From Endobacterium cereale (GTDB lineage Bacteria > Pseudomonadota > Alphaproteobacteria > Rhizobiales > Rhizobiaceae), in the NCBI RefSeq assembly GCF_009617585.1, contig NZ_WIXI01000022.1, forward strand, positions 560,001 to 624,000: 64,000 bases of DNA. Reading direction: 5' to 3'. This document shows, one piece after another, positions 35,013 to 44,526 of this stretch (positions are counted from its first letter, which is position 1; every line of letters starts with the position of its first letter). Both the position numbers and the translations under genes were made by a program. The notes beneath the pieces were generated by a model that saw only the letters and a program-made list of their open reading frames with translations, searched no databases and was not told the DNA's origin.

Positions 35013-36347
35013 ATGGATCACGTCAGCAAGGCAAACACGGTCAATCTCGAAAATTTCTGGATGCCGTTTACGGCCAACCGGCAGTTCAAGGCGGCTCCCC
35101 GCCTACTCGCCGCAGCAGACGGCATGTATTACACCGATGTCGATGGCAACAAGGTGCTGGACGGCACGGCGGGCCTGTGGTGCTGCAATGCCGGACACGG
35201 CCGCAAAAAGATCAGCCAAGCCGTCGAGCGGCAGCTGGCCACCCTCGATTTTGCCCCGACCTTCCAGATGGGCCATCCGATCGCCTTCGATTTTGCCTCC
35301 AAACTGGCAGAACACGCACCGGGGGGCGCCGGTGCAAAGCTCGACCGCGTGTTCTTCACCGGCTCCGGTTCGGAATCCGTCGATACGGCCCTGAAGATCG
35401 CCATCGCCTATCAGCGCGCCATCGGCCAGGGCACCCGTACCCGCGTCATCGGTCGTGAAAAAGGCTATCACGGTGTCGGTTTCGGCGGTATTTCCGTCGG
35501 CGGCCTCGTCAACAACCGCCGCGTTTTCCCGCAGATCCCGGCGGATCACATGCGCCATACTCTGGATGTGGAGCGCAATGCCTTCACCAAGGGCCTGCCG
35601 ACGCACGGCGTCGAGCTTGCCGATGATCTGGAGCGGCTTGTCCAGTTGCATGGCGCGGAAACCATCGCCGCTGTCATCGTCGAGCCGATGTCCGGTTCAG
35701 CCGGTGTCATCCTGCCGCCAAAGGGGTATCTGGAGCGCCTGCGCGCGATCGCCGACAAGCACGGCATCCTCTTGATCTTCGACGAAGTCATCACCGGTTT
35801 CGGCCGGCTCGGTACGCCTTTCGGCAGCGATTATTTTGGCGTGACGCCCGACCTGATCACCACGGCAAAAGGCATCACCAATGGCGCGATCCCGATGGGT
35901 GCGGTGTTTTCCGGTCGCAAGATCTATGACGGCCTGATGACCGGGCCGGAAAACGCCATCGAACTGTTCCATGGCTACACCTATTCCGGCCATCCGGTTG
36001 CCTGCGCCGCCGGTCTCGCCACCATGGAAATCTATGAGGAAGAGGGCCTGCTCACGCGCGCCGCCGATCTGGCTGCCGATTGGGAAAATGCGCTGCACTC
36101 CCTTAAAGGCCTGCCGCATGTGGTCGATATCCGCAATCTCGGCCTTGTCGGCGCCATCGAGCTTGCACCACGCGAGGGCGCGCCGGGCACCCGCGCTTAT
36201 GATGTCTTTGTCGATTGCTTCAACAAGGGACTGCTGATCCGCGTGACCGGCGATATCATCGCGCTGTCACCGCCTCTCATCGTCGAGCGCGAACAGATCG
36301 GCACGATCGTTTCGATGATCGGCGATGCCCTGAAGCGTGCGACGTGA
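35013..36347 (+). CDS. Omega-amino-acid:pyruvate (beta-alanine) aminotransferase, class III
   Basis: 444 residues, PLP enzyme of the class III family. The PLP lysine is in LITTAKGITNGAIPMGAV; other family segments are FTGSGSESVDTALK, EKGYHGVGFGG and LIFDEVITGFGR. Length and the N-terminal FWMPFTANRQFK match beta-alanine/omega-amino-acid:pyruvate transaminases. It should move the amino group to pyruvate. The start at 35013 has a GGAGG ribosome site and the gene is divergent from its likely regulator. Confidence 0.92.
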   Translation: MDHVSKANTVNLENFWMPFTANRQFKAAPRLLAAADGMYYTDVDGNKVLDGTAGLWCCNAGHGRKKISQAVERQLATLDFAPTFQMGHPIAFDFASKLAEHAPGGAGAKLDRVFFTGSGSESVDTALKIAIAYQRAIGQGTRTRVIGREKGYHGVGFGGISVGGLVNNRRVFPQIPADHMRHTLDVERNAFTKGLPTHGVELADDLERLVQLHGAETIAAVIVEPMSGSAGVILPPKGYLERLRAIADKHGILLIFDEVITGFGRLGTPFGSDYFGVTPDLITTAKGITNGAIPMGAVFSGRKIYDGLMTGPENAIELFHGYTYSGHPVACAAGLATMEIYEEEGLLTRAADLAADWENALHSLKGLPHVVDIRNLGLVGAIELAPREGAPGTRAYDVFVDCFNKGLLIRVTGDIIALSPPLIVEREQIGTIVSMIGDALKRAT

Positions 36348-36398
36348 TCAGGACTGGAAGCAATCCGGTGCGCCAGTCGAGCTCCCGACAGGCAGGCT

Positions 36399-36429
36399 AA
36401 AAAAAACGGCGACGCAATGGCGTCGCCGT
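36399..36429 (-). terminator. Intrinsic terminator best oriented on the minus strand
   Basis: Stem ACGGCGACGC / GCGTCGCCGT with a 4-nt loop. On the minus strand it is followed by eight T residues; on the plus strand there is no T run. No known minus-strand gene approaches it from the right. Confidence 0.65.
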
Positions 36430-36480
36430 ATCGGCTCGTTTATGACTAAAGACTGATTTCAGCGCAAGCAGTACAAAGCC

Positions 36481-36663
36481 ATGAACGACAACGTCATCAA
36501 GTTCCGCAAAAAAGAAGCGCCTAAACCGCCACGCCAGACCCCTCCCTGGATGCGAAAAGCGCTTATCATTGGCGGCGTGATCGCCGCGTTTCTCGTTGCT
36601 TTCGCATATTTCTATATCACCGGCGATCCCAGCGGCATGACAGTCGGCACACCCACGCCCTGA
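36481..36663 (+). CDS. Short unknown membrane protein
   Basis: 60 residues: a basic, proline-rich N-terminal stretch (FRKKEAPKPPRQTPPWMRKA), one membrane helix (IIGGVIAAFLVAFAYFYIT) and a short outer tail. Similar-looking small proteins are common in rhizobia; the function is unknown. The ribosome site is weak. Confidence 0.6.
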   Translation: MNDNVIKFRKKEAPKPPRQTPPWMRKALIIGGVIAAFLVAFAYFYITGDPSGMTVGTPTP

Positions 36664-36790
36664 CTGCAGAAGACGGCAAACCGGGTTCGTTTGCGTTCGT
36701 CGATCATGAGTTGAGCCACCATCTGAGTCGATAGGCAGTGCGCGGATTTTGTGCGTGCAGTGACCTACAGCTTGACACTTCGTAGTAATG

Positions 36791-36806
36791 TAATGTTATA
36801 ACATTA
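36791..36806. promoter_or_regulatory. Zur box
   Basis: TAATGTTATAACATTA is a perfect 16-bp palindrome ending 24 nt before the CobW-family start. It matches the alpha-proteobacterial Zur consensus, so zinc-replete repression is expected. Confidence 0.85.
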
Positions 36807-36830
36807 TAATTGCTGAAACCTGGTGAAAAC

Positions 36831-38036
36831 ATGAAATCAAAACTTCCCGTAACCGTACTTTCGGGCTTCCTCGGCGCCGGCAAGACGACGCTGCTCAACC
36901 ACATTCTTTCCAACCGAGACGGCTTGCGCGTCGCGCTGATCGTCAATGACATGAGCGAGGTGAACATTGACGCCGCCTTGGTGCGGGACGGAGGTGCGAA
37001 TTTGTCACGCACGCAGGAACAACTGGTTGAAATGACCAACGGCTGCATTTGCTGCACTCTGCGCGACGATCTCCTGAAAGAAGTGCGTGATCTGGCCGAA
37101 CAGGGCCGTTTTGATTACCTGCTGATCGAATCCACCGGCATCGCTGAACCCCTGCCTGTTGCGGCCACATTCGATTTCCGGGACGAGGATGGCAAAAGTC
37201 TTTCTGATGTCGCCCGCCTTGATACGATGGTGACTGTCGTCGATGCCGCCAATCTTTTGAAAGATTATGGTTCAGTGGATTTGCTGTCCGATCGCGGAGA
37301 CACAACTGGCGATGGTGATAACAGGACGCTCGTCGATCTGCTGGTAGAGCAGATCGAGTTCGCGGACGTGATCGTGCTCAACAAGATCAGCCAGGCGACA
37401 CCGTCACAAGGTGATGCGGCACGCAAAATCATTATCGCGCTCAACCCTGACGCTCAGATCATCGAGACCGATTTTGGGAATGTCGAGCTGACAGCTGTTC
37501 TGGGGACCGGCCGTTTCGATTTTGCCAAGGCAGAGACCCATCCACTGTGGTTCAAGGAACTGAATGGATTTGCCGATCACATACCGGAAACAGAAGAATA
37601 CGGCATTCGCAGCTTTGTGTATCGTGCCAGAAATCCTTTTGATCCCACACGTTTCAAGGCATTCATCGATCGTTCGTGGCCAGGCGTGGTTCGCGCAAAG
37701 GGGTTTTTCTGGCTGGCCACCCGCCCACACGACGTCGGCGAAATGAGTCAGGCGGGCGCCCTGGTTCGCACGCAAAGAATGGGCCGCTGGTGGGCGTCCG
37801 TTCCAAAACTGCAATGGCCGCAGGATCCGGCTTTCATGCAGGTGATGAAACCTTATCTTGATCCGCTCTGGGGCGATCGCCGGCAGGAAATCGTGTTCAT
37901 CGGAGCAGACCCCATGAGCGAGGCCGCCATCAGAGCCGAACTCGACGATTGTCTTGTCGACAGCCCCGATTTCCAGCCCGAACTATGGCAGCATTTGCCT
38001 GATCCCTTTGTGCGCTGGGACGCAAGTTCCGGCTAA
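36831..38036 (+). CDS. CobW/COG0523-family zinc-responsive GTPase
   Basis: 401 residues. GTPase P-loop GFLGAGKT (12-19), the metal-binding CxCC motif GCICC (71-75), guanine specificity LNKIS and a C-terminal CobW_C domain. The family delivers metals, and members behind Zur boxes deliver zinc to client enzymes when zinc is scarce. The Zur palindrome just upstream supports a zinc role over cobalt. The start at 36831 is used because the ATG seven codons earlier would overlap the operator. Confidence 0.93.
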   Translation: MKSKLPVTVLSGFLGAGKTTLLNHILSNRDGLRVALIVNDMSEVNIDAALVRDGGANLSRTQEQLVEMTNGCICCTLRDDLLKEVRDLAEQGRFDYLLIESTGIAEPLPVAATFDFRDEDGKSLSDVARLDTMVTVVDAANLLKDYGSVDLLSDRGDTTGDGDNRTLVDLLVEQIEFADVIVLNKISQATPSQGDAARKIIIALNPDAQIIETDFGNVELTAVLGTGRFDFAKAETHPLWFKELNGFADHIPETEEYGIRSFVYRARNPFDPTRFKAFIDRSWPGVVRAKGFFWLATRPHDVGEMSQAGALVRTQRMGRWWASVPKLQWPQDPAFMQVMKPYLDPLWGDRRQEIVFIGADPMSEAAIRAELDDCLVDSPDFQPELWQHLPDPFVRWDASSG

Positions 38037-38072
38037 CCCTGCCATTCGCAGCTTCATCGACAGTCAGCCCGC

Positions 38073-39854
38073 TTATGGCAGGCTGGCCATTTCGACAATG
38101 GCATCCAGGTAGGCTTTGCGTGACTGCTCCGGTGTAAAGTTATGATCCGCCCCCGACACCACCGCGTAGTTCATATCGGCAAAGCGCGAAAGTTGCCGCC
38201 CGCCCGCACCGAAGAAATGACCGAACTCTTCCAGCCCGATATCACCGGGGCTGTAAAGCAGCGTCACCTTCACACGTCGCCGGGCAAGCACACGAAAGCC
38301 GGCACATACAATCCGCTCCCGCCTCGTCATGCCCCCGGTCGGCCAGACCAACGGGCGTGAGAAACGACGCACGAGAGACTTGCTCACCTGTCTCGCCTTG
38401 GCGAGCAAATCAATCTCGCCACGCAGAATTCGCTTTCCTGTCGAAATCCGCCACAGATTGCTGACATAATGATCCATTGATTGCGTCGGATTATCCAGAG
38501 CATCCTCTACTGAGCGGCCGGCTTGCCATTCGAAGACTTCCGGGTTGACGGCAACGACAGCCGTGATGCGATCATCCCTCCATGCAGCTTGCAGGCCCAC
38601 ATAGGCACCGCTACATCTGCCGGCCACGACGAAACGCGTGCCTGGCAACTGTTCGCCTAGAAAATCGAGTGCTGCCGACACATCATCCAGTTGCGCGACG
38701 TCATACAGGACTTGCTCGTTCAACCCGGGCACGGGAGGACTGTCCGCGACATTGGCGCAGTCGAAGCGGAATGAGATTATACCCTGCTGCGCCAGCGCCC
38801 GTGCCAATCTTGCGGACGATCGCCCCCAACCGGACATCCGGTCGTAACCCGACGAGAGAAGAATAACGGGAACGAGGCTCTTAGTCGTCGCGAATGACGG
38901 CCGGCACACGATACCGAGCATCCGCCCACCCTTGCCAAAGCGGATCGGCTGCTCAACGAATTTATCATCGCCGTGTGGCGCAGCCGGCTCCGGTTCCAGT
39001 TTCAATTCTCGGGCAGGTACGCCATCGGGACAAATATCAGCCACCCACTTCATCAGATCGCGGACAACGGCATCCGGCACCACTGCCACGGTCGGGTTAG
39101 TCGTCAGCTTCGCATATCCATCGAAAGGGGCTTCGGATACGTCAACCCCAAGCGCTGCCAGATGTTTTGCAAAGGCACCATCCGAGGGGCGTTCGGCACG
39201 GGCAAAGACAAGCGCATGTCCAACGGGGCAAGCCATGACTTTGCCAAGCTCGATTTTCCTGATGTCATCAAAAAGACCTTCCGACATGGACAGTCCGGCC
39301 ATTGTCAAACCTCCGCCATCGGCAGGAGCTCGGGCAATCCGAAGCTTTTCATTGATCATCTGTGCCATCGCGGACATTTCACGGGCGTAGAGACGACCGG
39401 AAACCACTGGAGCCAGAAGGGCGATGGCCTCGCAATCCTCACCGGCTTCGATCGCCTTGATCGCAACGGCGGCTCCGATCCCCTGGCCTACGACGACAAT
39501 GCGCTTACAACCGGAAAGTTTTCTCAACTGACCCGCAGCAATGGAAAAGCTGTCCACCCAGGCCTGAAATCCAGCCGTTGCACCATCATCGGAAAGCGCG
39601 TCGCCCGTGCCGGGATAGTCGAAGCGCAGGTTGGCAACTCCCATCGCGGCCAGACGCTCTGACAGAATACGGAAAAATTTCCGACTGCACATTTCCTCCA
39701 GCCCCCAAGGGCTGGCGAACAGAACGGCCACGGGCTTTGCAATATCGCGAGCGGGTGCAAACCAGCCCACAGTTCCTTCAAACGTGACGGGAAATGCGGC
39801 GGGCATTGCCCCATCAGATACGGTTTCAGCGTCTCTTGCCATGACCATAAACAT
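38073..39854 (-). CDS. Tandem alpha/beta hydrolase, exosortase-associated type
   Basis: 593 residues made of two alpha/beta-hydrolase units. Unit 1 (about 25-275) has LFASPWGLEEM and RFDYPGTGD, but its nucleophile elbow is GQGIG (123-127), so the Ser/Cys is lost. Unit 2 (about 300-590) has an elbow GRCSG (412-416) with Cys in the nucleophile position, as in exosortase A-associated hydrolases, and a likely catalytic His in SGADHNFTP. The latter proteins occur in exopolysaccharide loci, as here. An AGGGGGC ribosome site supports the start. The natural substrate is unknown; acyl or ester groups on the polysaccharide or its carrier are plausible. Confidence 0.82.
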   Translation of the reverse strand: MFMVMARDAETVSDGAMPAAFPVTFEGTVGWFAPARDIAKPVAVLFASPWGLEEMCSRKFFRILSERLAAMGVANLRFDYPGTGDALSDDGATAGFQAWVDSFSIAAGQLRKLSGCKRIVVVGQGIGAAVAIKAIEAGEDCEAIALLAPVVSGRLYAREMSAMAQMINEKLRIARAPADGGGLTMAGLSMSEGLFDDIRKIELGKVMACPVGHALVFARAERPSDGAFAKHLAALGVDVSEAPFDGYAKLTTNPTVAVVPDAVVRDLMKWVADICPDGVPARELKLEPEPAAPHGDDKFVEQPIRFGKGGRMLGIVCRPSFATTKSLVPVILLSSGYDRMSGWGRSSARLARALAQQGIISFRFDCANVADSPPVPGLNEQVLYDVAQLDDVSAALDFLGEQLPGTRFVVAGRCSGAYVGLQAAWRDDRITAVVAVNPEVFEWQAGRSVEDALDNPTQSMDHYVSNLWRISTGKRILRGEIDLLAKARQVSKSLVRRFSRPLVWPTGGMTRRERIVCAGFRVLARRRVKVTLLYSPGDIGLEEFGHFFGAGGRQLSRFADMNYAVVSGADHNFTPEQSRKAYLDAIVEMASLP

Positions 39855-39911
39855 GCCCCCTGCTTACAAGACCATTCGCCCCATCAGGGATGGGATCCTG
39901 AAGATGACCCG

Positions 39912-41819
39912 TTAAAATCTCGGACACGGCACTATGACGGTATCGACACCATTCGGTCCGACTGGGCCACGCCACATGATGCGCGGGGCCGGAACCTTGA
40001 TCCCGAAACGGGGAGAGACCCAGCCGCCGTCTCCCGGCAGAGAGCCGCCACTTGCCACTGAAATGTCCCCACCGGGGAAACGCAGTTCCAGTAGCGGGGC
40101 ATTATCCCTGCTTATCCGCACCACGGACCCATCGATTTCCGTCACCAGCCCGGCCGCCAACTGGAAAACGAGATTGGCGGATCGAGCAGCGCCAAGCAGC
40201 CTGTCGGTCACGACAAGTCTGCCTTGATCGTAGAGGACCCTGCGTTGATGCGTTACGCCGAAGCGGCGCTGATAGCCTGTGTGTTGCGCGGTCAGCGCCC
40301 AGGACCCGGCAGGCAGTCTCTCCTCCTGCCCCACCAAAACAGCGTTCGCTTTATGCGACCAGTTGAAAGCGCCGGACATGACACTCTGGCTTTCACCTTC
40401 GATGTGGAGCGTATTGTGCGCCATGGTCGACCGGAACCAGTCGCGCCAGATACCGCCCGAACCGTATAGCCAGGTACCCGGGTCGACCAGAACAGGTTGC
40501 CCGCCGACAGACAATGCAATGGACAACGCGTCAGCATGTCCATGCGCAGCGATGGACAGATACCCCAAGTCTCCGTGATCGAAGACCAGCTCCATTTCGT
40601 CTGCTGCAGCACTTCTCCAGATCGAAACACCACCATCTTTGAAAACACCGAGACCCAACGGCTTCTCCGCACCACGCACGGGATCACCGAAAACAATGCT
40701 TCGAATGGGGCTCCCCGGGGCAACGAAGCCTTCTCCCCCGAAAAACCCTCTAATCGCGGCGGCGACCGAGCCGGGATAATCGTCCTCGTCGCCAAGAGTG
40801 AGTACACGCCCCTCGTCATCATCCCCGAATGTGGCAGCCTTTGGAAGCCACTCCACAAATCGGGCAAATGCCTCTAGGCGCCCACCCACCCGTCGATCGA
40901 AATCTCGGCCACGTTCGCTCGCAGCAGCCTGGCACAGAAGCACGAGTTCGGCACTGAAAGCGGCATAGGAGGGCGATTGCTCGCCACCACATCCATCAGG
41001 AAAAATCTGCTTCAGCAGTTCATCGGCGAGGTTTTTCTCCACCTCATCGACCGGATGCCCGAGCGACAACCCGATCAGATATTCGCCGGCGAGTTCCGCT
41101 ATGAGATGGTTGTTGGCAGATGAATACCGGGAGGGAAACCGCTTCAGCCAGTAGATACTCGCCGCCAGTATCCGGGCAATGTTTTGACCGGTCTCAACAT
41201 TCAGGCGATCACCGACAATATCGCGGGTGACGATCAGACTGATGGCACGTAGCGCGACTTCGATACCGGAAGACCAGCCGATGCCTGTGAATGGAGGATT
41301 GGCGTCATGCCAGCTGGAGACAGCAGCATCGATTGCCCGGATGGCTCGGTCGTCTCCCGACAGAACACCATGCATGGCAAGGACGGGCAGAAATTGCAGG
41401 CGTCCGATTTCCCAAGGATACTTGATATCCCCATGTGAACCGTCATGACGATATTCGATGTCGAAAGTGTAGGTGTCCGAACCGGGCCACTGCGTCCCCA
41501 TAACCGGGTCGCAAGACCAGAGATCGGAGGGAAACAGATCGGCGGACGAGCGTTCCGGCCACGACCTGCCAAGCGCCGAGAACCTTCCTGCCATGACACC
41601 GTCGGCGGCGATCGCTATCGCCTTGCGATGCGCGACTGTTGCATGCGTGATCCGCAAACGCAGGTTTGGAAACACCCGGTTCAACGTCTGCGGCGAATAA
41701 GCACTCCAGCTGCGGCGATCGCGACGGGATATCATCCTGCGGCATCTCTCGAGCACCCGATGGACAATTTCGGCCGGCCCCATGCTGCGCAACCGGTTCA
41801 TATACCAATTGAGCGTCAT
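39912..41819 (-). CDS. Heparinase II/III-family polysaccharide lyase
   Basis: 635 residues. N-terminal alpha/alpha barrel with the catalytic-region motif SSANNHLIAELAG (N236-N237-H238), then the C-terminal heparinase II/III beta domain with HGHADALSIALSVGGQPVLVD (HGHAD at 426-430) and MAHNT (466-470). The family cleaves uronic-acid-containing chains by beta-elimination, so it may trim or release the ManNAcA-containing polymer made here. There is no obvious signal peptide. It precedes the tandem hydrolase on the same strand by 57 nt. Confidence 0.9.
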   Translation of the reverse strand: MTLNWYMNRLRSMGPAEIVHRVLERCRRMISRRDRRSWSAYSPQTLNRVFPNLRLRITHATVAHRKAIAIAADGVMAGRFSALGRSWPERSSADLFPSDLWSCDPVMGTQWPGSDTYTFDIEYRHDGSHGDIKYPWEIGRLQFLPVLAMHGVLSGDDRAIRAIDAAVSSWHDANPPFTGIGWSSGIEVALRAISLIVTRDIVGDRLNVETGQNIARILAASIYWLKRFPSRYSSANNHLIAELAGEYLIGLSLGHPVDEVEKNLADELLKQIFPDGCGGEQSPSYAAFSAELVLLCQAAASERGRDFDRRVGGRLEAFARFVEWLPKAATFGDDDEGRVLTLGDEDDYPGSVAAAIRGFFGGEGFVAPGSPIRSIVFGDPVRGAEKPLGLGVFKDGGVSIWRSAAADEMELVFDHGDLGYLSIAAHGHADALSIALSVGGQPVLVDPGTWLYGSGGIWRDWFRSTMAHNTLHIEGESQSVMSGAFNWSHKANAVLVGQEERLPAGSWALTAQHTGYQRRFGVTHQRRVLYDQGRLVVTDRLLGAARSANLVFQLAAGLVTEIDGSVVRISRDNAPLLELRFPGGDISVASGGSLPGDGGWVSPRFGIKVPAPRIMWRGPVGPNGVDTVIVPCPRF

Positions 41820-41943
41820 CGCTCCCCACCACCCATCATCTACCCGCCGCGTTTACCATTCCTGCAACTGAGAGTGTATGGTCATTCTCTTTTGCATGCC
41901 CTTCGTTAATATCCCCTCAGCGATATGCCGGATGGGGGCAAAC

Positions 41944-43197
41944 ATGAAAAGATTGACCGTGGCCTGCGCGCTACTCGCGCTTTCGTCCTCCTTCAGCACG
42001 GCCGCCCCCCTGGAGCTGCAACGGGGTGTTGGCGTTCATCAGTGGCTGAACTGGGCACCACTTGCCGACGACAGACGTTATCGTCGCCCGGCCTATCGCA
42101 GTGTCGAGCAATGGCTTTCCAGCGACCGCAAGATGTCTGACTGGCCGGCCGGCGGTCCTTTCCGGCAAATCCGCTCACTCGGCTTCGACTTCGTCCGACT
42201 GAGTGTTGATCCGGGTCCATTGATTGCCGATCCAGATCAACGCGATCAAACGCTCGCCTTGCTGTCGAAAAATGTCCTGCGCCTGACGGACACGGGTCTC
42301 AAGGTTGTGTTCGATCTGCACGGCGTCGGGCAGGTTCCGGACTACAGCATGCAGATGCTTTACGACGGCGCTGACAGCGATGGCGTGACGCGTTACCGCG
42401 AAATGGTCAGGGCTGTTGCCGCAATGCTCGTCAGGATCGGCACCGACAAGGTGGCGTTGGAACCCTATAACGAACCGGCCTATTATCCATGCGACGCCAG
42501 CGGCACCGACGACTGGCAACGCATCATGACCCAGACGGTCAAGGACATTCGATCGATCAGCACGTCGCTGACCATTGTCGCCACCGGAGCCTGCGGGGGC
42601 GGTGTGCGCGGTCTGGGTAATCTCGACCCTGTTTTCGATGATGAGAACATCTTTTACAGCTTTCACATGTACGACCCGCTTACCTTCACCCATCAGAGAT
42701 CGAAGGAAAAAGGCGGCTTCCTCTCGGGTCTTCCCTGGCCAGCCAGAAGCGGCTCACCCGAAACGGTTATCGAGGGTATTCGCGCGCATATGACGGCCGC
42801 GGGCATGAGCGTCAGCCAACAAGACGACGAGATCGGTGAATTACAAAAGCCCATCCAAGAGTATTTCAGGCACGGTTGGGACGAGGCGATCCTAAAAGCA
42901 CGAATTGGTGAAGCCGTCACATGGGCCGAGAAATACAATATCCCCGCACACCGCCTTTTCATGGGCGAGTTCGGTGCGATTCGCATCACAGACGACGGCC
43001 GATCGGGAGCCTACGATGCTGACCGGCTTTATTATCTCAAGACCGTGCGCGAAACGGCGGAACGGCACGGTATCGCGTGGTCGATCTGGGAATATTCCAA
43101 CCCCTATGGCATGACGGTCATCCAGCCCAAAGGCAAGGCAGAGCCGGATGCCGATCTCTTGCAGGCAATAGGCCTGCCTCGAGCGCCTGGCCAATAG
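41944..43197 (+). CDS. Secreted glycoside hydrolase family 5 (cellulase-like)
   Basis: 417 residues: signal peptide MKRLTVACALLALSSSFSTA, then a GH5 barrel. The acid/base Glu is in EPYNEP (E177) and the nucleophile Glu in MGEFG (E342); HMYD (241-244) and SIWEYSNPYG (380-389) are further active-site loops. It should cut beta-glycosidic bonds in the periplasm or outside. Its place inside the polysaccharide locus suggests the polymer as substrate. The start at 41944 has a GGGGG ribosome site and begins the signal peptide. Confidence 0.9.
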   Translation: MKRLTVACALLALSSSFSTAAPLELQRGVGVHQWLNWAPLADDRRYRRPAYRSVEQWLSSDRKMSDWPAGGPFRQIRSLGFDFVRLSVDPGPLIADPDQRDQTLALLSKNVLRLTDTGLKVVFDLHGVGQVPDYSMQMLYDGADSDGVTRYREMVRAVAAMLVRIGTDKVALEPYNEPAYYPCDASGTDDWQRIMTQTVKDIRSISTSLTIVATGACGGGVRGLGNLDPVFDDENIFYSFHMYDPLTFTHQRSKEKGGFLSGLPWPARSGSPETVIEGIRAHMTAAGMSVSQQDDEIGELQKPIQEYFRHGWDEAILKARIGEAVTWAEKYNIPAHRLFMGEFGAIRITDDGRSGAYDADRLYYLKTVRETAERHGIAWSIWEYSNPYGMTVIQPKGKAEPDADLLQAIGLPRAPGQ

Positions 43198-43206
43198 CGC
43201 GCATTG

Positions 43207-44526
43207 TCAACCGATCTGCCGCAATACCAGAGGTGTCTTGCCGCTTGACGTCCGAATCAGGTGATCGGTTATCCTGATGTCGATCTCCATATTGTCCGGA
43301 ATCTTTTGGCGCGCATTTCCGAGAATGATCTCGACAGTCTGCGCACCAAACCCCTTGAGGGGTACAACATGGATTTCCACCTTTGCCAGCGCCGTCTGGA
43401 CGATTTGCATCTGTACGATATCAGGCACGCCGCGGGGGATGTGGTTGATACCGATCAGGCGCGCGCCTTCTGGTGAAAGAAGGTATTCCGATCGCCTTCC
43501 CTCGACCCCCTCGAAAGGCAATAGACCAAGCGTGATCGCTTCCAGATCAGCCGCACCGACGCCCTTGCGCACCCTGGCCAGATCTCCGGTGCGAAAACGC
43601 ACCAAAGGCTGGGCGGGGTTCCAGTATGAGGTGCCGATGACCTCATAAAAGCCGAAAGCGTCGTCCTCGTAGGCGGGCAACAACTCGACGCGCCCGTAGG
43701 CCGGCATAAAATAGTGTTCACCGCCGTTCAAATTCCAGGATGCGCAGACCCGTTCGGACTGGCCATAAAAATCCAGAACCGGAACATCGAGGAAACGCGA
43801 CGCTTCCTGTCGTACTGCGGGATCGAGCACTTCGGACGAGGAGAAGACGACCTTCAGGTCTGACAGACCGGAATGCTCCCCGAATTCGGCGCCGAGCCGC
43901 ACGAAAGCTTCCAGTGCCGATGGATAAACCCACAAGACTTGCGGGCTGAAGTTTCGGATCGCCGTCATGAAATCCTGTATCGTTGCGGGGCTGAGATGAA
44001 CGCTGGAACAGGCAAGGTGAAGCCCGCCATGACGCAACACCCAGTGTGGTGTCCGCATGTCTGCCGGATCCTTGAACGTATCACCACGCAAGACGGCAAT
44101 TCTCGCCTTTTTCCAATCGAGACCTGAACTGCGCTGCACAAGATGGTCGATCACCGCCTGCTCGAAAACCACGGATTGCACGGAGCGCCGCAGCATTAGC
44201 GGTACACCCGTTGTCCCGCCGGTTGCGGCCGGGTGAGCCGGTAAAAAACCTCTCGCCGAAAAAGCCGCATTATCTTCGCGCAGAGCTTCTTTTTCGAGGA
44301 TGGCCCATTCGCCATACGTGCGCGCTGCCCCGGTCCGCCGGCCATATCGTGTACGGCCTGCCTGTTTCAGCGTCCTGACCGTCAGTTGATCTCGCAGTTG
44401 CCGCCGTTCTTCCAGGGACATGCTTTCCGAACGTGCCAGAAGATCCATGAGATACGGATAAAGTACCGGAACACGTCGCACGAAATTTTCAGCCAGCGAA
44501 TTTTTGAGATAGCCCGTTATTCCCAT
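43207..44526 (-). CDS. CapK/PaaK-like adenylate-forming enzyme
   Basis: 439 residues. The adenylation P-loop is TGGTTGVPL (102-110), the second motif YGQSER (254-259) and the third FRTGD (311-315). This is the phenylacetate-CoA-ligase-like group often called CapK in capsule loci. It likely activates an acyl group, perhaps to decorate the polymer. It converges with the GH5 gene 9 nt away and overlaps the GT4 gene upstream by 10 nt. Confidence 0.87.
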   Translation of the reverse strand: MGITGYLKNSLAENFVRRVPVLYPYLMDLLARSESMSLEERRQLRDQLTVRTLKQAGRTRYGRRTGAARTYGEWAILEKEALREDNAAFSARGFLPAHPAATGGTTGVPLMLRRSVQSVVFEQAVIDHLVQRSSGLDWKKARIAVLRGDTFKDPADMRTPHWVLRHGGLHLACSSVHLSPATIQDFMTAIRNFSPQVLWVYPSALEAFVRLGAEFGEHSGLSDLKVVFSSSEVLDPAVRQEASRFLDVPVLDFYGQSERVCASWNLNGGEHYFMPAYGRVELLPAYEDDAFGFYEVIGTSYWNPAQPLVRFRTGDLARVRKGVGAADLEAITLGLLPFEGVEGRRSEYLLSPEGARLIGINHIPRGVPDIVQMQIVQTALAKVEIHVVPLKGFGAQTVEIILGNARQKIPDNMEIDIRITDHLIRTSSGKTPLVLRQIG

